This document shows, piece after piece, positions 1 to 9,851 of a stretch of 64,000 nt of DNA. Below the pieces are notes generated by a model. The model worked only from the letters and a program-made list of their open reading frames with translations. It did no database searches and was not told the DNA's origin. This stretch comes from Teratosphaeria epicoccoides (lineage: Eukaryota; Ascomycota; Dothideomycetes; Mycosphaerellales; Teratosphaeriaceae): contig JADDMT010000112.1 in assembly GCA_021401465.1 (NCBI GenBank), forward strand, positions 25,134 to 89,133, read 5' to 3'. A program made the translations under genes and the position numbers. Position 1 is the first letter of the stretch. Every line of letters starts with the position of its first letter.

Positions 1-1572
1 GAGTGCCAACGTCGCATGCGTGAGCTGTATGCAGACAAGCAGTGCTACTACCTGATGGAGCTCGAGAGAGGCCTGGTCATTGATGGAACGAAAGGTAGTA
101 TGGCTCGTTTCATCAACCACTCTTGTGAGCCAAACTGCGAAGTCCGGATGGTCAAGGTCAACGGCATACCGCGCATGGGCGTCTTCGCCGGCGATGACGG
201 TATTTGCACGGGCGAAGAGCTGACCTACGACTACAACTTTGACAACTTTGGGCAGACTCGTCAGATCTGCTACTGTGGCGCGCCGAAATGTCGTGGCTTT
301 CTTAGCAAGAGGCTGAATTCGAGTGAGATGAAGAAGGCCGAGAAGGAGGAGCAGGCGCGTCGGCGCAAAGCTGCTGAAGAGGCTGCCAAGTTGGCGCGCG
401 CCGAAGCAGAGAAGCAGCAGGCGAAGAGCGCAAGAGGCTCTTCCTGGCGCGGCTGGGTTGCGATCGATGATCCGGAGATGAAGGAGAGGCTGAAGCGAGA
501 GAAGAGGGAGAGAGAAGAGGCTGAGAAAACTTCTGCTCGGGCGCAGCGCCAGGCTAAGAGGGAAAGGAGAGATTCGATGCCCGAACCTCAGGTGGCGTCG
601 GAGGTCAAGTCTACACCCAAGAAGGAGAGGGACGCGAAGAGGAGGAAGACAACATCGTTCGAGGAGGAGGAGGCGCAGGAGGACGAAAAATCTGTCACTG
701 TTGCTGAGCCGGCAGTAGAAAAGGTGGACGTTGCGTCAGCGCGCAAAGAGAAGAAGCAGGCCACTGGGCGTCGCAAGAGCAGCAAGCCTGCGGCTCGACC
801 TTCCTTCCCAGGTCTGTCCCCAGGTTTTGCAAGCCCAGCAAAGCGTGCTGTCGAGGTCGAGCCTGAGCCAGAGGCAGAGAAGCAAGCCGAGCCAGCACCA
901 AAGAAGGCTCGCGTCGGCAGGCCACGTCAGAGTGTCGAGAAGGCGCGAAACTCTTCAATGGCCAGGCTTGTCGAGGAGGAGCCGGAGGAGGAGCATGGAG
1001 ATGCAAACGCTGGCGCCGACGAGGAAGAGGTAGCACCGGCTGTCGTCCCGAAGCATCGCACGGCTATGGAGCGCAAGCGCGCTAATCGCGAGGCTAGCCG
1101 TCAATCCATCGCTCAGCCGCTGCCCTCATGCACGAGACCTGTTTCTGCAATCTCTTCTGGGTCCAAGTTCATGGAAGACGTCTCGCCTGTCAATCGGCGT
1201 TCCACTTCGACCATCACTAAGCGGACCGAAGTCGAGATCTCCATTACCCCCACGGAGACGGAGACGAAGGGGATGTCGCAGCAGTTGCTGGGTGAGATTG
1301 CGCATGCGGTTGTGGGTGCTGATGAGGCAGCGGCCGGACATTTGGCTGCTGCTGCTGCTTCGTTGGGGAGGTCGAAGTCGGCGAGTGCGGGTGGCGCTGG
1401 CAAGGTTGGAAAGGCGGACAGGAGAAAGAGGAGTAAGTCTGTGTTTGAGACTGCGAAGGGAGTCGGTCAGGCTGTTAAGGACAGGTTGATCGGGGCTTCG
1501 TCTGGATCCTCGACTGGGGAGGGAAAGAAGGTTTGGAAGCAGAGTACGTTGAGTTTTGGCCCAAAGGCATAA
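1..1572 (+). CDS. SET-domain histone lysine methyltransferase, ASH1-like (5' partial)
   Basis: The open frame runs in from the first base, so the N-terminus (pre-SET region and start of SET) lies outside the window. About the first 85 residues are the C-terminal half of a SET domain: the pseudoknot motif RFINHSCEPNC, the GEELTYDYNF motif, then a post-SET Cys cluster (CYCGAPKCRG). The sequence fits the Ash1/KMT2H branch of histone H3K36 methyltransferases better than Set2: I see no SRI or WW domain, and the tail is about 420 residues of charged Lys/Glu-rich low complexity. The tail holds an AT-hook-like patch (RVGRPRQ) and ends in a PCNA-box-like QSTLSF. The role as a chromatin methyltransferase is family knowledge. 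The ASH1 assignment rests on motif resemblance and is less certain than the SET call. Confidence 0.85.
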   Translation, partial: ECQRRMRELYADKQCYYLMELERGLVIDGTKGSMARFINHSCEPNCEVRMVKVNGIPRMGVFAGDDGICTGEELTYDYNFDNFGQTRQICYCGAPKCRGFLSKRLNSSEMKKAEKEEQARRRKAAEEAAKLARAEAEKQQAKSARGSSWRGWVAIDDPEMKERLKREKREREEAEKTSARAQRQAKRERRDSMPEPQVASEVKSTPKKERDAKRRKTTSFEEEEAQEDEKSVTVAEPAVEKVDVASARKEKKQATGRRKSSKPAARPSFPGLSPGFASPAKRAVEVEPEPEAEKQAEPAPKKARVGRPRQSVEKARNSSMARLVEEEPEEEHGDANAGADEEEVAPAVVPKHRTAMERKRANREASRQSIAQPLPSCTRPVSAISSGSKFMEDVSPVNRRSTSTITKRTEVEISITPTETETKGMSQQLLGEIAHAVVGADEAAAGHLAAAAASLGRSKSASAGGAGKVGKADRRKRSKSVFETAKGVGQAVKDRLIGASSGSSTGEGKKVWKQSTLSFGPKA

Positions 1573-1865
1573 ACAGATGTTTGCTAGATGGGCAGGGCTA
1601 GAGGGACCGTAGAACGAGCATTTTGGTGTTGGGCGCAACACAATGACGAGTGGCTTATTTCAGGAGTATGGGCATAGCACTTAAAGGAGTGTAGGCACAG
1701 CTTTTAACAGGGAGGTCGCTGTCAACGGGCATTTTAGACGGCGCTTGCCACTGGGGGTGACTTTGAACATCAATCCATTGTTCGCACCAGAATCGCTGTG
1801 CCTGGCCCACCCTCTCCACACCATGATCAGCAAAGCAAAACCACTCCTGGACTCCTGAACCCAAT

Positions 1866-3053
1866 CTACGTCCCCTTTAACCTCCCCTCCTCCACCCACC
1901 TCGCCCGCCCAAACACCTCCACCGCGCCCTTCTCCTCCTCCCCCTGTCCCTCCACAATCTTTCCCTCATCCCACGCCCTCCCCTCCCCAATTTTCCTCCA
2001 CCGCACATCCTCAACCCCCCTCTCCCTCATCCCACCCTCCCACCTTCCGACCTCCTCGTCGGTAAACCCCGCAGCGCGCAGGCGATCAGCCTGAGCGCGC
2101 CGGTACTTCGCACGATCACGGAGCGCCTCGACCGCCAAGTCCCAGTCATCCCTGTCCACTTGTCCTTCGTGATCGCACGGCACGTCGGTTTTCGGGTCGT
2201 ACGTCGAGGCGAAGTGGGCGGAGATCGTGGAAGTCTTGTGGGCGCCGCGGCCGCGGGGGAGGGGAGGGGAGTGGCCGGGATCGGGGTCGGGGTCGAGGGG
2301 GTAGTTTTCTTCTGGGGTAGCGGGGCTACGATTTTGTCTCTTTGGGTGTTTGGAGGGGAGGTGGAGGGGACTTGAAGGCCGGTGCTGTTGACTGCGCTTT
2401 CGATGCCGCGGGTGTTCTCGAGGGCGTGGTGGAGATCGGGACGTCTCCTTGCGATGCGAATCTCGCGGTGCATGGTGCTTTCTTCTCCGAGTCGGAGGTG
2501 ACCTCGACCTGGCTTGCGAAGGGACATTGCCCTCTTCGCTTCGATCCGCTTCACGTCGCCGCCGTCTCCGCTCCCCATCGCGCGAACGACTTCGACGTCT
2601 GCACTCCTTACCCGACGCTCGTTCTTCCTCATCGCTGTGCTCGCATCCCCGACCATTTCCCGCGCGTTCGCTAATCCGCATCTCCCCGCCCCTGTCCCCA
2701 TTCCCGCCACTCAGACCGCCCAGAACACTTGCCCACCTTCCCTTCCTCTCACCTCCCCCCCTTCTCCTCTTCCCCTCCCCGTCGTCCCCATCCTGCCCTT
2801 CCCGCCTCCGCTTCAACTTCTCCATCCTCGACTTGGCGTCTGCTTCCTCCTTGGCCTTAAGCGCCGCATTATGGCTATCGGCATCCCGAACCAAATTCTT
2901 TAAGAACCGCGTATTCGGCTTTGGCGCATCTGGGCGTCTCCTGGCTGTGCTTAGATATGATGATGATCCGAGGGAGGATTGTCGCTTGTTGGCTTCTGCA
3001 TCGCGTTTGAGGAGGGAGATGATGTAGTCGTCGTTGAGAGCGGTGTCGGACAT
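1866..3053 (-). CDS. RS/charged-rich nuclear protein, fungal splicing-associated family (PRP38B/HEL117-annotated)
   Basis: A 395-residue protein starting MSDTALNDDYI. The conserved N-terminal block (SLLKRDAEANKR, then APKPNTRFLKNLVRDADSHNAALKAKE) and the C-terminal block (DDWDLAVEALRDR, ADRLRAAGFTDEEVGRWE) are what I recall from an ascomycete family usually labelled pre-mRNA-splicing factor 38B or HEL117-like. The middle is Arg/Ser/Glu-rich and disordered, as in SR-like nuclear proteins. An upstream ATG at 3197 would add 48 residues, but they are unconserved-looking. I chose 3053 because the conserved block starts just after it. No enzyme domain is visible. A splicing role is inferred from the family label and composition only. 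It is divergent from the Sos7 gene, about 285 bp away. Confidence 0.7.
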   Translation of the reverse strand: MSDTALNDDYIISLLKRDAEANKRQSSLGSSSYLSTARRRPDAPKPNTRFLKNLVRDADSHNAALKAKEEADAKSRMEKLKRRREGQDGDDGEGKRRRGGGERKGRWASVLGGLSGGNGDRGGEMRISERAGNGRGCEHSDEEERASGKECRRRSRSRDGERRRRRREADRSEEGNVPSQARSRSPPTRRRKHHAPRDSHRKETSRSPPRPREHPRHRKRSQQHRPSSPLHLPSKHPKRQNRSPATPEENYPLDPDPDPGHSPPLPRGRGAHKTSTISAHFASTYDPKTDVPCDHEGQVDRDDWDLAVEALRDRAKYRRAQADRLRAAGFTDEEVGRWEGGMRERGVEDVRWRKIGEGRAWDEGKIVEGQGEEEKGAVEVFGRARWVEEGRLKGT

Positions 3054-3191
3054 GATTTGATTACATTGATTGTCGTAGAGATCGGGGGAGGGAGGAGTAA
3101 AGGTGGGGTGGGATGCGCGCAATGACGGCATGTGAAAGTGGCGGGATCGTCCCGCGTGCCGGGATCTAGGCTGCATTGGGAAGTAGTCAAT

Positions 3192-3267
3192 CAACATGAG
3201 TAAACATTACCAACATGAGTAAACATTACCAACATGAGTAAACATTACCAACATGAGTAAACATTAC
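3192..3267 (+). repeat. Four 19-bp tandem repeats in a divergent promoter
   Basis: Four head-to-tail copies of a 19-bp unit containing CAACATGAGTAAACATTAC. They are identical except at the downstream junction. They lie between the ATG of the minus-strand RS-rich gene (3053) and the ATG of the plus-strand Sos7 gene (3339). Each copy carries one plus-strand ATG. Confidence 0.95.
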
Positions 3268-3477
3268 GAATATCGACCTTCTACATGGACATACCCGAAC
3301 AAACACGAGAATCCCGCCACAACATCACCAACACGACAATGGACGCCGTTCCTCCCCTCTCCCACCTCAGCATCCTCACGCTCGCCCACCCCCTCCTCTC
3401 ACCCTCCCCCGCCACCACCACCACCACCAAACGCAACTCCTCCGACTCCATCACCAGCCCACCTAACCCCGCCTTGA
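3196..3477 (+). promoter_or_regulatory. Tandem upstream ORFs before Sos7
   Basis: The first three repeat units each start an 8-codon ORF (MSKHYQHE, stop TAA) at 3196, 3215 and 3234. Each one ends inside the next unit. The ATG of the fourth unit (3253) opens a 74-codon ORF that runs past both candidate Sos7 starts (3285 and 3339) in another frame and ends at 3477. If the Sos7 transcript begins upstream of 3196, scanning ribosomes would meet four ATGs first. The ORFs are visible in the sequence; translational control is inference and depends on the transcription start site. Confidence 0.45.
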
Positions 3478-4130
3478 TCGCAGCAGACCTCGCCCACTAC
3501 CGAGATCTCTTCACTAAACTACGCTTCTCCTACGTCGAGCAAGTCACCAAAGAGCGCTTCCTGCGCGCCATCACCTCCGACCCCCCGGCCTTCGCCTCGG
3601 CGGGCGCGGCCGCGGCGCTCGAGCGGAAATTGGCAGAAGACAAGAGGGCACTGAAGGCGCGGAAGGAGGAAGTCGCGGGACTGATCCGGGAGTTGGAAGA
3701 CCAGGGCCAGGATCTCGCGAGACGGTACGGACAGGTACAATTCCAGCAGACGCGCCTTCGAGATCTGCCGGCCGAAATTGAGAATTGGGAGGGCACCGTC
3801 GAGCACTTGCGGCCGGTCTCTCGGCCCGAGGATTCGAATCCTGAGCTCAATCTTCCTCTCCCCGCTACGACGACGCTGCTGGCTGCTCGGCGGGAGCAGG
3901 CGGAGGCTTTGGATGGGCAGGTTGAGGCTTTGCGGGCTGCGGTGCGGGAGCGGGGAGGGGAGTTGCTGACGCTGAGGGAGGGAATGGCGTCGTTGCAGGC
4001 GAGGAAGATTAGAGCGGTGCAGGAGGCGCAGGAGGCGAGGAGGAGGAGGGGGGAGATGGGGGAGTTGGAGGAGAGGGGGAGGTGGTTGAGGGGTGTGGAG
4101 GGGAGGATGAGGCAGATGCTTGAAGCGTGA
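3339..4130 (+). CDS. sos7: Kinetochore protein Sos7
   Basis: A 263-residue single-exon protein. After a variable N-terminus comes the block AHYRDLFTKLRFSYVEQVTKERFLRAI, which matches the conserved start of the Sos7 coiled-coil domain. Most of the rest is predicted coiled coil (Ala/Glu/Arg heptads, e.g. LERKLAEDKRALKARKEEV). Sos7 is a fungal kinetochore component that works with the Spc7/KNL1 outer-kinetochore scaffold (family knowledge). An in-frame ATG at 3285 would add 18 residues; I prefer 3339 because it directly precedes the hydrophobic PLSHLSIL segment. The 5' region is rich in upstream ATGs (see the tandem upstream ORFs). It is convergent with the mitochondrial gene that ends at 4717. 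Confidence 0.8.
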   Translation: MDAVPPLSHLSILTLAHPLLSPSPATTTTTKRNSSDSITSPPNPALIAADLAHYRDLFTKLRFSYVEQVTKERFLRAITSDPPAFASAGAAAALERKLAEDKRALKARKEEVAGLIRELEDQGQDLARRYGQVQFQQTRLRDLPAEIENWEGTVEHLRPVSRPEDSNPELNLPLPATTTLLAARREQAEALDGQVEALRAAVRERGGELLTLREGMASLQARKIRAVQEAQEARRRRGEMGELEERGRWLRGVEGRMRQMLEA

Positions 4131-4716
4131 AGTTGTGGAGAGTGAGTGGTGGGTCTTGGAAATGAGATGGGAACGACGATACCGCTTTGTCCATGCGTTT
4201 GTGAAGGATCTATTGTTTTCAAGCCATGCTGTCGTCGAAACGAAGATTATTCCACATCGGTCAAGCACCTATAGCGAGCACAATTTGCACTGCCCTCGTT
4301 CCCCTCTTATCGTGAGCGGATCCCAGCCAGCGTCGTCACGCTCAACCGCGCGCACGACTGCCAACTCTGACTTGACTCCCCCGGGCTCGTGTCGTACATC
4401 AAAATACTGAGGGCCCGCAGCCCCTGCACAGCGGCCCTGAACATGCGCCTGAGATTCGCGCACTGCCTCCCCAAGCTGTCCTGGCTTCGCAATTCGACTG
4501 AAGGCTGATGAGGCTGCTGCTTCTAGAGATCTCGCTAGCGACGGGGGCATGCAGCCCTCTTTGATGCGTCCATAGGGCAGGCGGGCGTGCGCTTATATCA
4601 ATCGAAACATCGCACGCGCGCACGCAAGCGGCTTGCACCGACAGATTCGTTGCGGCACACCTCTGTCTCCCTCCCACATTCTGCTTTTCATAGTCCTCTG
4701 ACGCATCGCCAAACCC
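4131..4716. other. Convergent intergenic region, no gene seen
   Basis: Gap between two convergent genes. The open frames here are short, overlap on opposite strands and resemble no family I know. It presumably holds both 3' untranslated regions. Confidence 0.5.
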
Positions 4717-6546
4717 TCACATCCCCATCCCAACATTCAACCCCGGCCCCCCCGCCTTCCTCGCCATCGCCTGCTCAATCCCCTGCGCAACGATCCTCTC
4801 CCGCACCGCCTCCACCTTCCTCAACTCCTCGTCCAAACTCCCCTCCCTCACCTCCTCCAACGTCTTCCCCTTCACCCCACCCTCCCCACCAAACCATCTT
4901 CTCCACTCCAACCACCCCGCGTCTCTGCTACCTTCTCTGCTCGTCACCGAAGCCGTACGTGGAGAGAGCTGACGAAGCATAGTCTCCCAGTTCGCGAGAC
5001 CCGTGCGTAGGCATTGCTGGCACTTTGATGGGTATTCTAGGTTAGTCTTAGTGGATCTGTTGGACTTGAGGTCCTGAAGATTGGCTTCCGCGATCGCTAC
5101 GCCCTGGCGCGTCCAGCCGAGTCCATCGTTGCGTTTTGGTGAGGTAGCGAAGAGGATCTCGCCGATGTAGAGCATCAATTCGCTTTCTTCACAAGTGGGT
5201 TTCTCGGCTGAGCGAACAAGAGATAGGTCACCCGAAGGTGGTGGTGAAGGGAATTGGGGAGGTCGGAAGACTTTCGCCAGGATACTGGAAGGACTGGATT
5301 CGGTTTGTGTGGGCTCTGGTTGTGGGAATGGTGAGAGGGGAGCTGAGCGCCGGGCTCGCAAGACGGAGAGTAGGATGGGCAGAGCGGATGCGAGGTCGTT
5401 GTGACGAGCGAGGTGTATTGCGAGGCTCGTTGTGGATTGTAGCAGATTCTCCGTCACGGCGCCAGCTGCCTCAGGCTTCAGCACGAAGGTCTTCTCGTCG
5501 ATCACCTTTTCTGCCTCGACATTCCTGTCCAGACCACTTTTGGCAATATCCACGCCCCACCTTAACACCTCTTCGGCGCTCTGATCGAGACCTTTGTATT
5601 CCAGCCAGTTTGCATAGCCAGCCACAGCTTCCAACTTCTGCCTGGTCGTGAATCCCCTGCCCGTAAGTATCCTCATGTAATATGTCTCAGGCGCCTCGAA
5701 TGCATCTACACAGTTCTCCTCCCTCGGAGCTGCAGACATGTAAGCTGGCACCGGTCTCGGGTCGGGATTGGACGGGCCGATCATGACAGCGCGCGGGAAG
5801 ACGATGCCGCGAGTCTTATCCAGAACCATCCCATCCAAATGCTCAGCCGCGCGAGCCAGAGAAATCAGGACTTCGTGATACGTAGTCCGCCACGCCCAGC
5901 TCTTACCACTGATATCGAGTCCCACCTTCCCAACGCCCTCCACCAGCGTTCCCTCACCCGCTCCCTCCACCACCTCCCCACTGATCGCATCACCCAACCC
6001 CATCCCCTCAATCCTCGGATCCTCCAACCTCCTCAGCAGTCTCCTCAAGGCACTTCCCACCCCCGCCCAATCCAGCGCACCGCTCGCCTCACCCTCTCTC
6101 ACCGCCTGTCTGATCCCCATCAAACTCCACTTTGACCACCACGTCCACTCGTCCGGCGTCGGCGCTCTCCTCTCCTCCATCTCTGCCTGAACGCCCAAAT
6201 ACGCGAGGCCGAGCAGGAAGGCGAAGGTCCAGAGGATGGCAGTCCATTTTGCGGCCAGGAAGACCTGACTCGCCACGTACTGTCGAGTTTCGGTCGAGAG
6301 CAGACGCGCGAGTCGAGCATTCGGGCCGAGGAAGCCGCCATCGATGGCTCGGAAGGCGGGGGGGGAGAGATAGGGAAGCTGCGGGCGGGCGGTTCTTGCC
6401 ACGAGGAGGAGAGGGGTCTGTCGGCTGAAGGGGCGAAGGTGGGGGCGGGGGAATGGTGGGCGCTGGACGAGTGGAGTGGGAGGATTTGGAGGGCGGAGAG
6501 GGCGTGTGGAAGGTGTTGCGGCGGTGATGGGGCGTCTGGAGAGCAT
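4717..6546 (-). CDS. Mitochondrial inner-membrane TPR-type protein (Mgr3-like)
   Basis: A 609-residue protein starting MLSRRPITAA. The first ~75 residues are Arg/Pro/Ser-rich and lack acidic residues, as in a mitochondrial presequence. One clear membrane span follows around residues 95-120 (ILWTFAFLLGLAYLGV). The remaining soluble part is helical and repeat-like (e.g. KLEAVAGYANWLEYKGLDQSAEEVLRWGVDIA), consistent with tetratricopeptide repeats. This layout resembles fungal relatives of Mgr3, an adaptor of the i-AAA protease. That match is by architecture, not by a diagnostic motif. An in-frame ATG at 6666 would add 40 residues lacking presequence character. It is divergent from VMA22, with about 180 bp between the two starts. 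Confidence 0.65.
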   Translation of the reverse strand: MLSRRPITAATPSTRPLRPPNPPTPLVQRPPFPRPHLRPFSRQTPLLLVARTARPQLPYLSPPAFRAIDGGFLGPNARLARLLSTETRQYVASQVFLAAKWTAILWTFAFLLGLAYLGVQAEMEERRAPTPDEWTWWSKWSLMGIRQAVREGEASGALDWAGVGSALRRLLRRLEDPRIEGMGLGDAISGEVVEGAGEGTLVEGVGKVGLDISGKSWAWRTTYHEVLISLARAAEHLDGMVLDKTRGIVFPRAVMIGPSNPDPRPVPAYMSAAPREENCVDAFEAPETYYMRILTGRGFTTRQKLEAVAGYANWLEYKGLDQSAEEVLRWGVDIAKSGLDRNVEAEKVIDEKTFVLKPEAAGAVTENLLQSTTSLAIHLARHNDLASALPILLSVLRARRSAPLSPFPQPEPTQTESSPSSILAKVFRPPQFPSPPPSGDLSLVRSAEKPTCEESELMLYIGEILFATSPKRNDGLGWTRQGVAIAEANLQDLKSNRSTKTNLEYPSKCQQCLRTGLANWETMLRQLSPRTASVTSREGSRDAGWLEWRRWFGGEGGVKGKTLEEVREGSLDEELRKVEAVRERIVAQGIEQAMARKAGGPGLNVGMGM

Positions 6547-6726
6547 CCGGGCGGCGGTGAGCGACAGCGGTATGCAGACGGGCGATGATGATGCCGAGCT
6601 ACCTAGATCATAATGCGGGCCTGAGGTCTGAGTTCGCCGTACCTTCCTAACTGGGAATATCTGCATACTCTACTACCTACATATTCCTACCACCACATAA
6701 AAGTAATCACATTTGGAAACCATCTA

Positions 6727-7493
6727 ATGGCTGAGCCGAAGAACACCAGCAGTGGCCACATAGCTGGAAATCACAATGCTACAACAAACGACCTCGCCGT
6801 CCTGCACGACAAACTTGACACCTTATTCATCCGCTACCTTGACCTCGTAGACCAATACCAATATGCCCAGAAAGACGTTCAGAAGCATCTCTCCTCTGTA
6901 ACCCCTTTCCGCCAATCCCATGCCTTGCTCCACTGACTGTCTCTCTCCAGGCCTTCTTCTCCCTAGCCCAAGCCAACTTCAAATCCCCCCACCGCAGACT
7001 CTACGGCCGGGACTTCTACGACGAGAGAATGAAAGCCAGCCACCTATATCACTTCCAAAGCGAGCATGATGGATCCGTGAAGCTCTCTTTCAACTCTCAT
7101 GCCTCTGATGTCCACGCCAAGGATAGCGGATCCGAGGAGCAACAGCAGCCACAGCAGGAACCCTCGCCACCTGCTACGCCGGAGCCGGAAGGCGAACAGC
7201 GTGCTGACGATCGAGATGCGAAGAAGAATGCGAAGCACGAGGTCGACGAGCAAGCAGCGAAGAGCCCTCCCGATCCCATCCGCTGGTTTGGGATTCTGGT
7301 CCCGCAGGAACTGAGAAGGGCGCAAGCATCCTTCACTTCTGTCCTCGCGGGATCAGGATCTGAAGTGTGTGATGGCGCCGTCGCCAAAGCAGCCAATGCG
7401 GCGAGAGCGATGCGGAGTCTGGAGATCGAGATCGGGCGGTGTAGGAAGGGGATCAGGAAGATCGAGGAGAGGAAGGGCCGCAACAGTGGTTGA
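6727..7493 (+). CDS. vma22: V-ATPase assembly factor Vma22 / CCDC115-like (two exons)
   Basis: Exons 6727-6897 and 6951-7493, with a 53-nt GT..AG intron; 237 residues. The joined protein reads LHDKLDTLFIRYLDLVDQYQ, then across the splice into FFSLAQANFKSPHRRLYGRDFYDERM, then a low-complexity Gln/Glu/Pro linker, then DPIRWFGILVPQELRRAQ. These three blocks are the conserved parts of the Vma22/CCDC115 family, an ER factor needed to assemble the V0 sector of the vacuolar ATPase. Without the splice, exon 1 would stop just after the donor, which supports the model. Conservation is strong at both ends and absent in the linker, as usual for this family. Confidence 0.85.
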
Positions 7494-7602
7494 GAACGTG
7501 GCTCATAGCAGTCTCATATCACGTTACAGTAAGCTTGGGACCGTCCCGGCCCCCCAAATTTGACACTCAGTAGTTCTCAACATCCCACAACACCCCCTTC
7601 CA

Positions 7603-8760
7603 TCACTTCACCCGCCTCCTCTTCTTCACCCCCGCCCTCCGCGACTCACTCCGCTCACCCTCCGCCTCCTCCTCATCCACCTCAACCTCCGCCCAACTCC
7701 CATGCGCCGGACACTCCCACGCCAATCGATGTGACGGCGGCCTCTCCATCCCCAAACAGCCCAAGTGCCACCACTTCCCACACTCCCCAACATCACACCT
7801 CATCAACCCCAATCTCTCCCACGCCCGCACAACCGCCTGGCAACTCCCACACTGCACATCCCCCTCTTCCTCGTCCTCCTCGACCCCCTCCTCAACAGCG
7901 AAAGGATCCTTCTCCGGCCTGGCTCTCGAAGGCCGCGGGCTGAAATTCGAGATCCTCGGGAGTCTGGGCCCGGAGGGCAAGGGAGCGCTAAAATCTTGAG
8001 GCGGGAGGGCTTTGGTGGTGAGGCTGTTGAGGTAAGCGCGAGGATACCATGCTGTGCCGCTCGCGATCGGAGAGACGCGCTGTGCCGGGGCTGTTGTTGG
8101 CGACCGACAGGGGTGAGAGGGGAGGCTCGGTGGGAGGGAGTGCCGACGTGCCTCTTCGTCCGGCCCGGGGGAGTGGTCAACCGACGCCGGCGGAGGAGCT
8201 GAGATCCTGAGGCCTGCGTCCGCTGGTGCCTGCAAGACCTCATTGCCATACACCGGCGCCCTGTCCCTCTCCCGGATCGCCGCCAACGAATCCAACAACG
8301 CCTGTCGCTCGTCATCGCGCTCGCGTTGCGGCCCTTGCTCTGGCTCCTGCTGCGGCGGTGTGGCGGCGGATCTTCGCTCCGTCGCCTGCACTCCACCTAC
8401 AGGCAAGAATGACTGCGCTGCTTTCTCAGGCATGGCAGACGTGCTCAAAGGCGAGAATTTCGGCCTTCTTGGTGGACGATGCTGCCGCAGACCTTCCTGT
8501 GCGGTTCTCGAAACTGCAGAGGCAGACGCTTCCTGCGACGTCTTTGCTTGTTCGACGACCTTCCTGCCATACACAGACATCGTCGAGTCTCGCCTTGCGA
8601 GCTCGCTCGAGCGTTCCGTCAGGTTCATCGTCTTTGTGACATCCAGGTTTGCTTCACCGTCGAGATTCTCTTCCGGTCTGTCGACTGACGATTGAGGGGC
8701 CATGTCTCTGGTGTTCTCTTCTGTGTCAGTATGTCCTCGAAGATCGAGGGTAGCCAACAT
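7603..8760 (-). CDS. PHD-finger protein
   Basis: A 385-residue protein, disordered for about 290 residues and then carrying one PHD-like zinc finger near residues 300-360: CGSC, then CDVGEC, KWWHLGC, and a final WECPAH. This gives Cys/His ligands in PHD order, with His as the last ligand. An acidic run (EEGVEEDEEEGD) precedes the finger and a basic tail (VKKRRRVK) follows, probably a nuclear signal. PHD fingers read histone H3 tails (family knowledge); no partner or enzyme domain is visible. A second in-frame ATG at 8703 has better Kozak context (ACATGG) and may be the true start. It is convergent with VMA22, 110 bp apart. Confidence 0.7.
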   Translation of the reverse strand: MLATLDLRGHTDTEENTRDMAPQSSVDRPEENLDGEANLDVTKTMNLTERSSELARRDSTMSVYGRKVVEQAKTSQEASASAVSRTAQEGLRQHRPPRRPKFSPLSTSAMPEKAAQSFLPVGGVQATERRSAATPPQQEPEQGPQRERDDERQALLDSLAAIRERDRAPVYGNEVLQAPADAGLRISAPPPASVDHSPGPDEEARRHSLPPSLPSHPCRSPTTAPAQRVSPIASGTAWYPRAYLNSLTTKALPPQDFSAPLPSGPRLPRISNFSPRPSRARPEKDPFAVEEGVEEDEEEGDVQCGSCQAVVRAWERLGLMRCDVGECGKWWHLGCLGMERPPSHRLAWECPAHGSWAEVEVDEEEAEGERSESRRAGVKKRRRVK

Positions 8761-9027
8761 GCACGGTCCGGCGATTCTTCACATGCTTGAAGCGGAAAGT
8801 CCCGTAGCTTACTTTTGCCGCAGATGAGGAAGGAGCGCACAACTTACTCGCGTGTCATGCGGCATTGACGAGCGCCGTTGACACTGGGATGCGCCCTCGT
8901 GGGGCATGGATCACCAGTAACATAACATAAAAGGCTGTCGAGTCCATCTGCAAGTCGATCAAGCCGGCTGTGATTGGACTGCATTTGAGGTCCAACATGA
9001 TCCATTGTCCTGTCCGCCAGCATCGAC

Positions 9028-9077
9028 AGTCGACCTGGATGCTTTCTGTTTGAGTCGACCTGGATGCTTTTTGTTTG
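9028..9077. repeat. 25-bp tandem duplication
   Basis: Two adjacent copies of a 25-bp unit beginning AGTCGACCTGGATGCTTT. They differ at a single C/T position. Confidence 0.9.
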
Positions 9078-9751
9078 AGAAGAAGATTGTCGTTCGACCG
9101 AGAGCCGCCTGCCTGTTGCATGACACAGTATGACACAAACGCTCCAAGATCATTCTATCAATGTGAGTGCGAGAACGATGCTCGTAGTTGAAGACGGAAG
9201 CTATTCTTTTCGCAAAGACACATCAAACAGTGACACGTGTAAGCATACCATTTTGCACCAAAACGCAAACTGCCCCTGGCCAACCAAGCTGCCATGCGTA
9301 GGCACCTCCTGAGACGACTCATTCGCACCGCCGTGGTACGGCGCTCGCAGCCCGCGACAGCACAGTAGAATGGAAATGGCTCGTAGGTCTTCACATGGCG
9401 CACGAGCTCATACTTGCGATCGAAAAAGATTGGTCGAAGTGCAGCCTCAGACGGCGGCGTATCAAGAAGTTTGGATGTTTCACGGTCTGGTGGGATGGAA
9501 GCAGGGGTTGGGCATGTGGTCATCGTGTCTCTCATGCCATTGCTGCCGCCGTTGGGCGGAACAGCAGCCGGAAGGAGGTGACGGTGCAGTGCGAATTGTC
9601 AAGTGTTTGTTAGGAAGCGCCAACAGTTGATGTTCAACTTTCTTCATTGTGCCAGTCAACAGTATCGTCAGCCGAAGTCATCGTGCCAACAAGCAGTCAA
9701 CCTGTCTGCAAACAGTCAAACTTGGCCAACAGCAGTCAGCCATGTCAACCA

Positions 9752-9851
9752 NNNNNNNNNNNNNNNNNNNNNNNNNNNNNNNNNNNNNNNNNNNNNNNNN
9801 NNNNNNNNNNNNNNNNNNNNNNNNNNNNNNNNNNNNNNNNNNNNNNNNNNN
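9752..9851. other. Assembly gap (100 N)
   Basis: Exactly 100 unknown bases, the usual placeholder for a gap of unknown size. It abuts a short-period satellite, so the repeat array probably caused the break. Confidence 0.98.
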
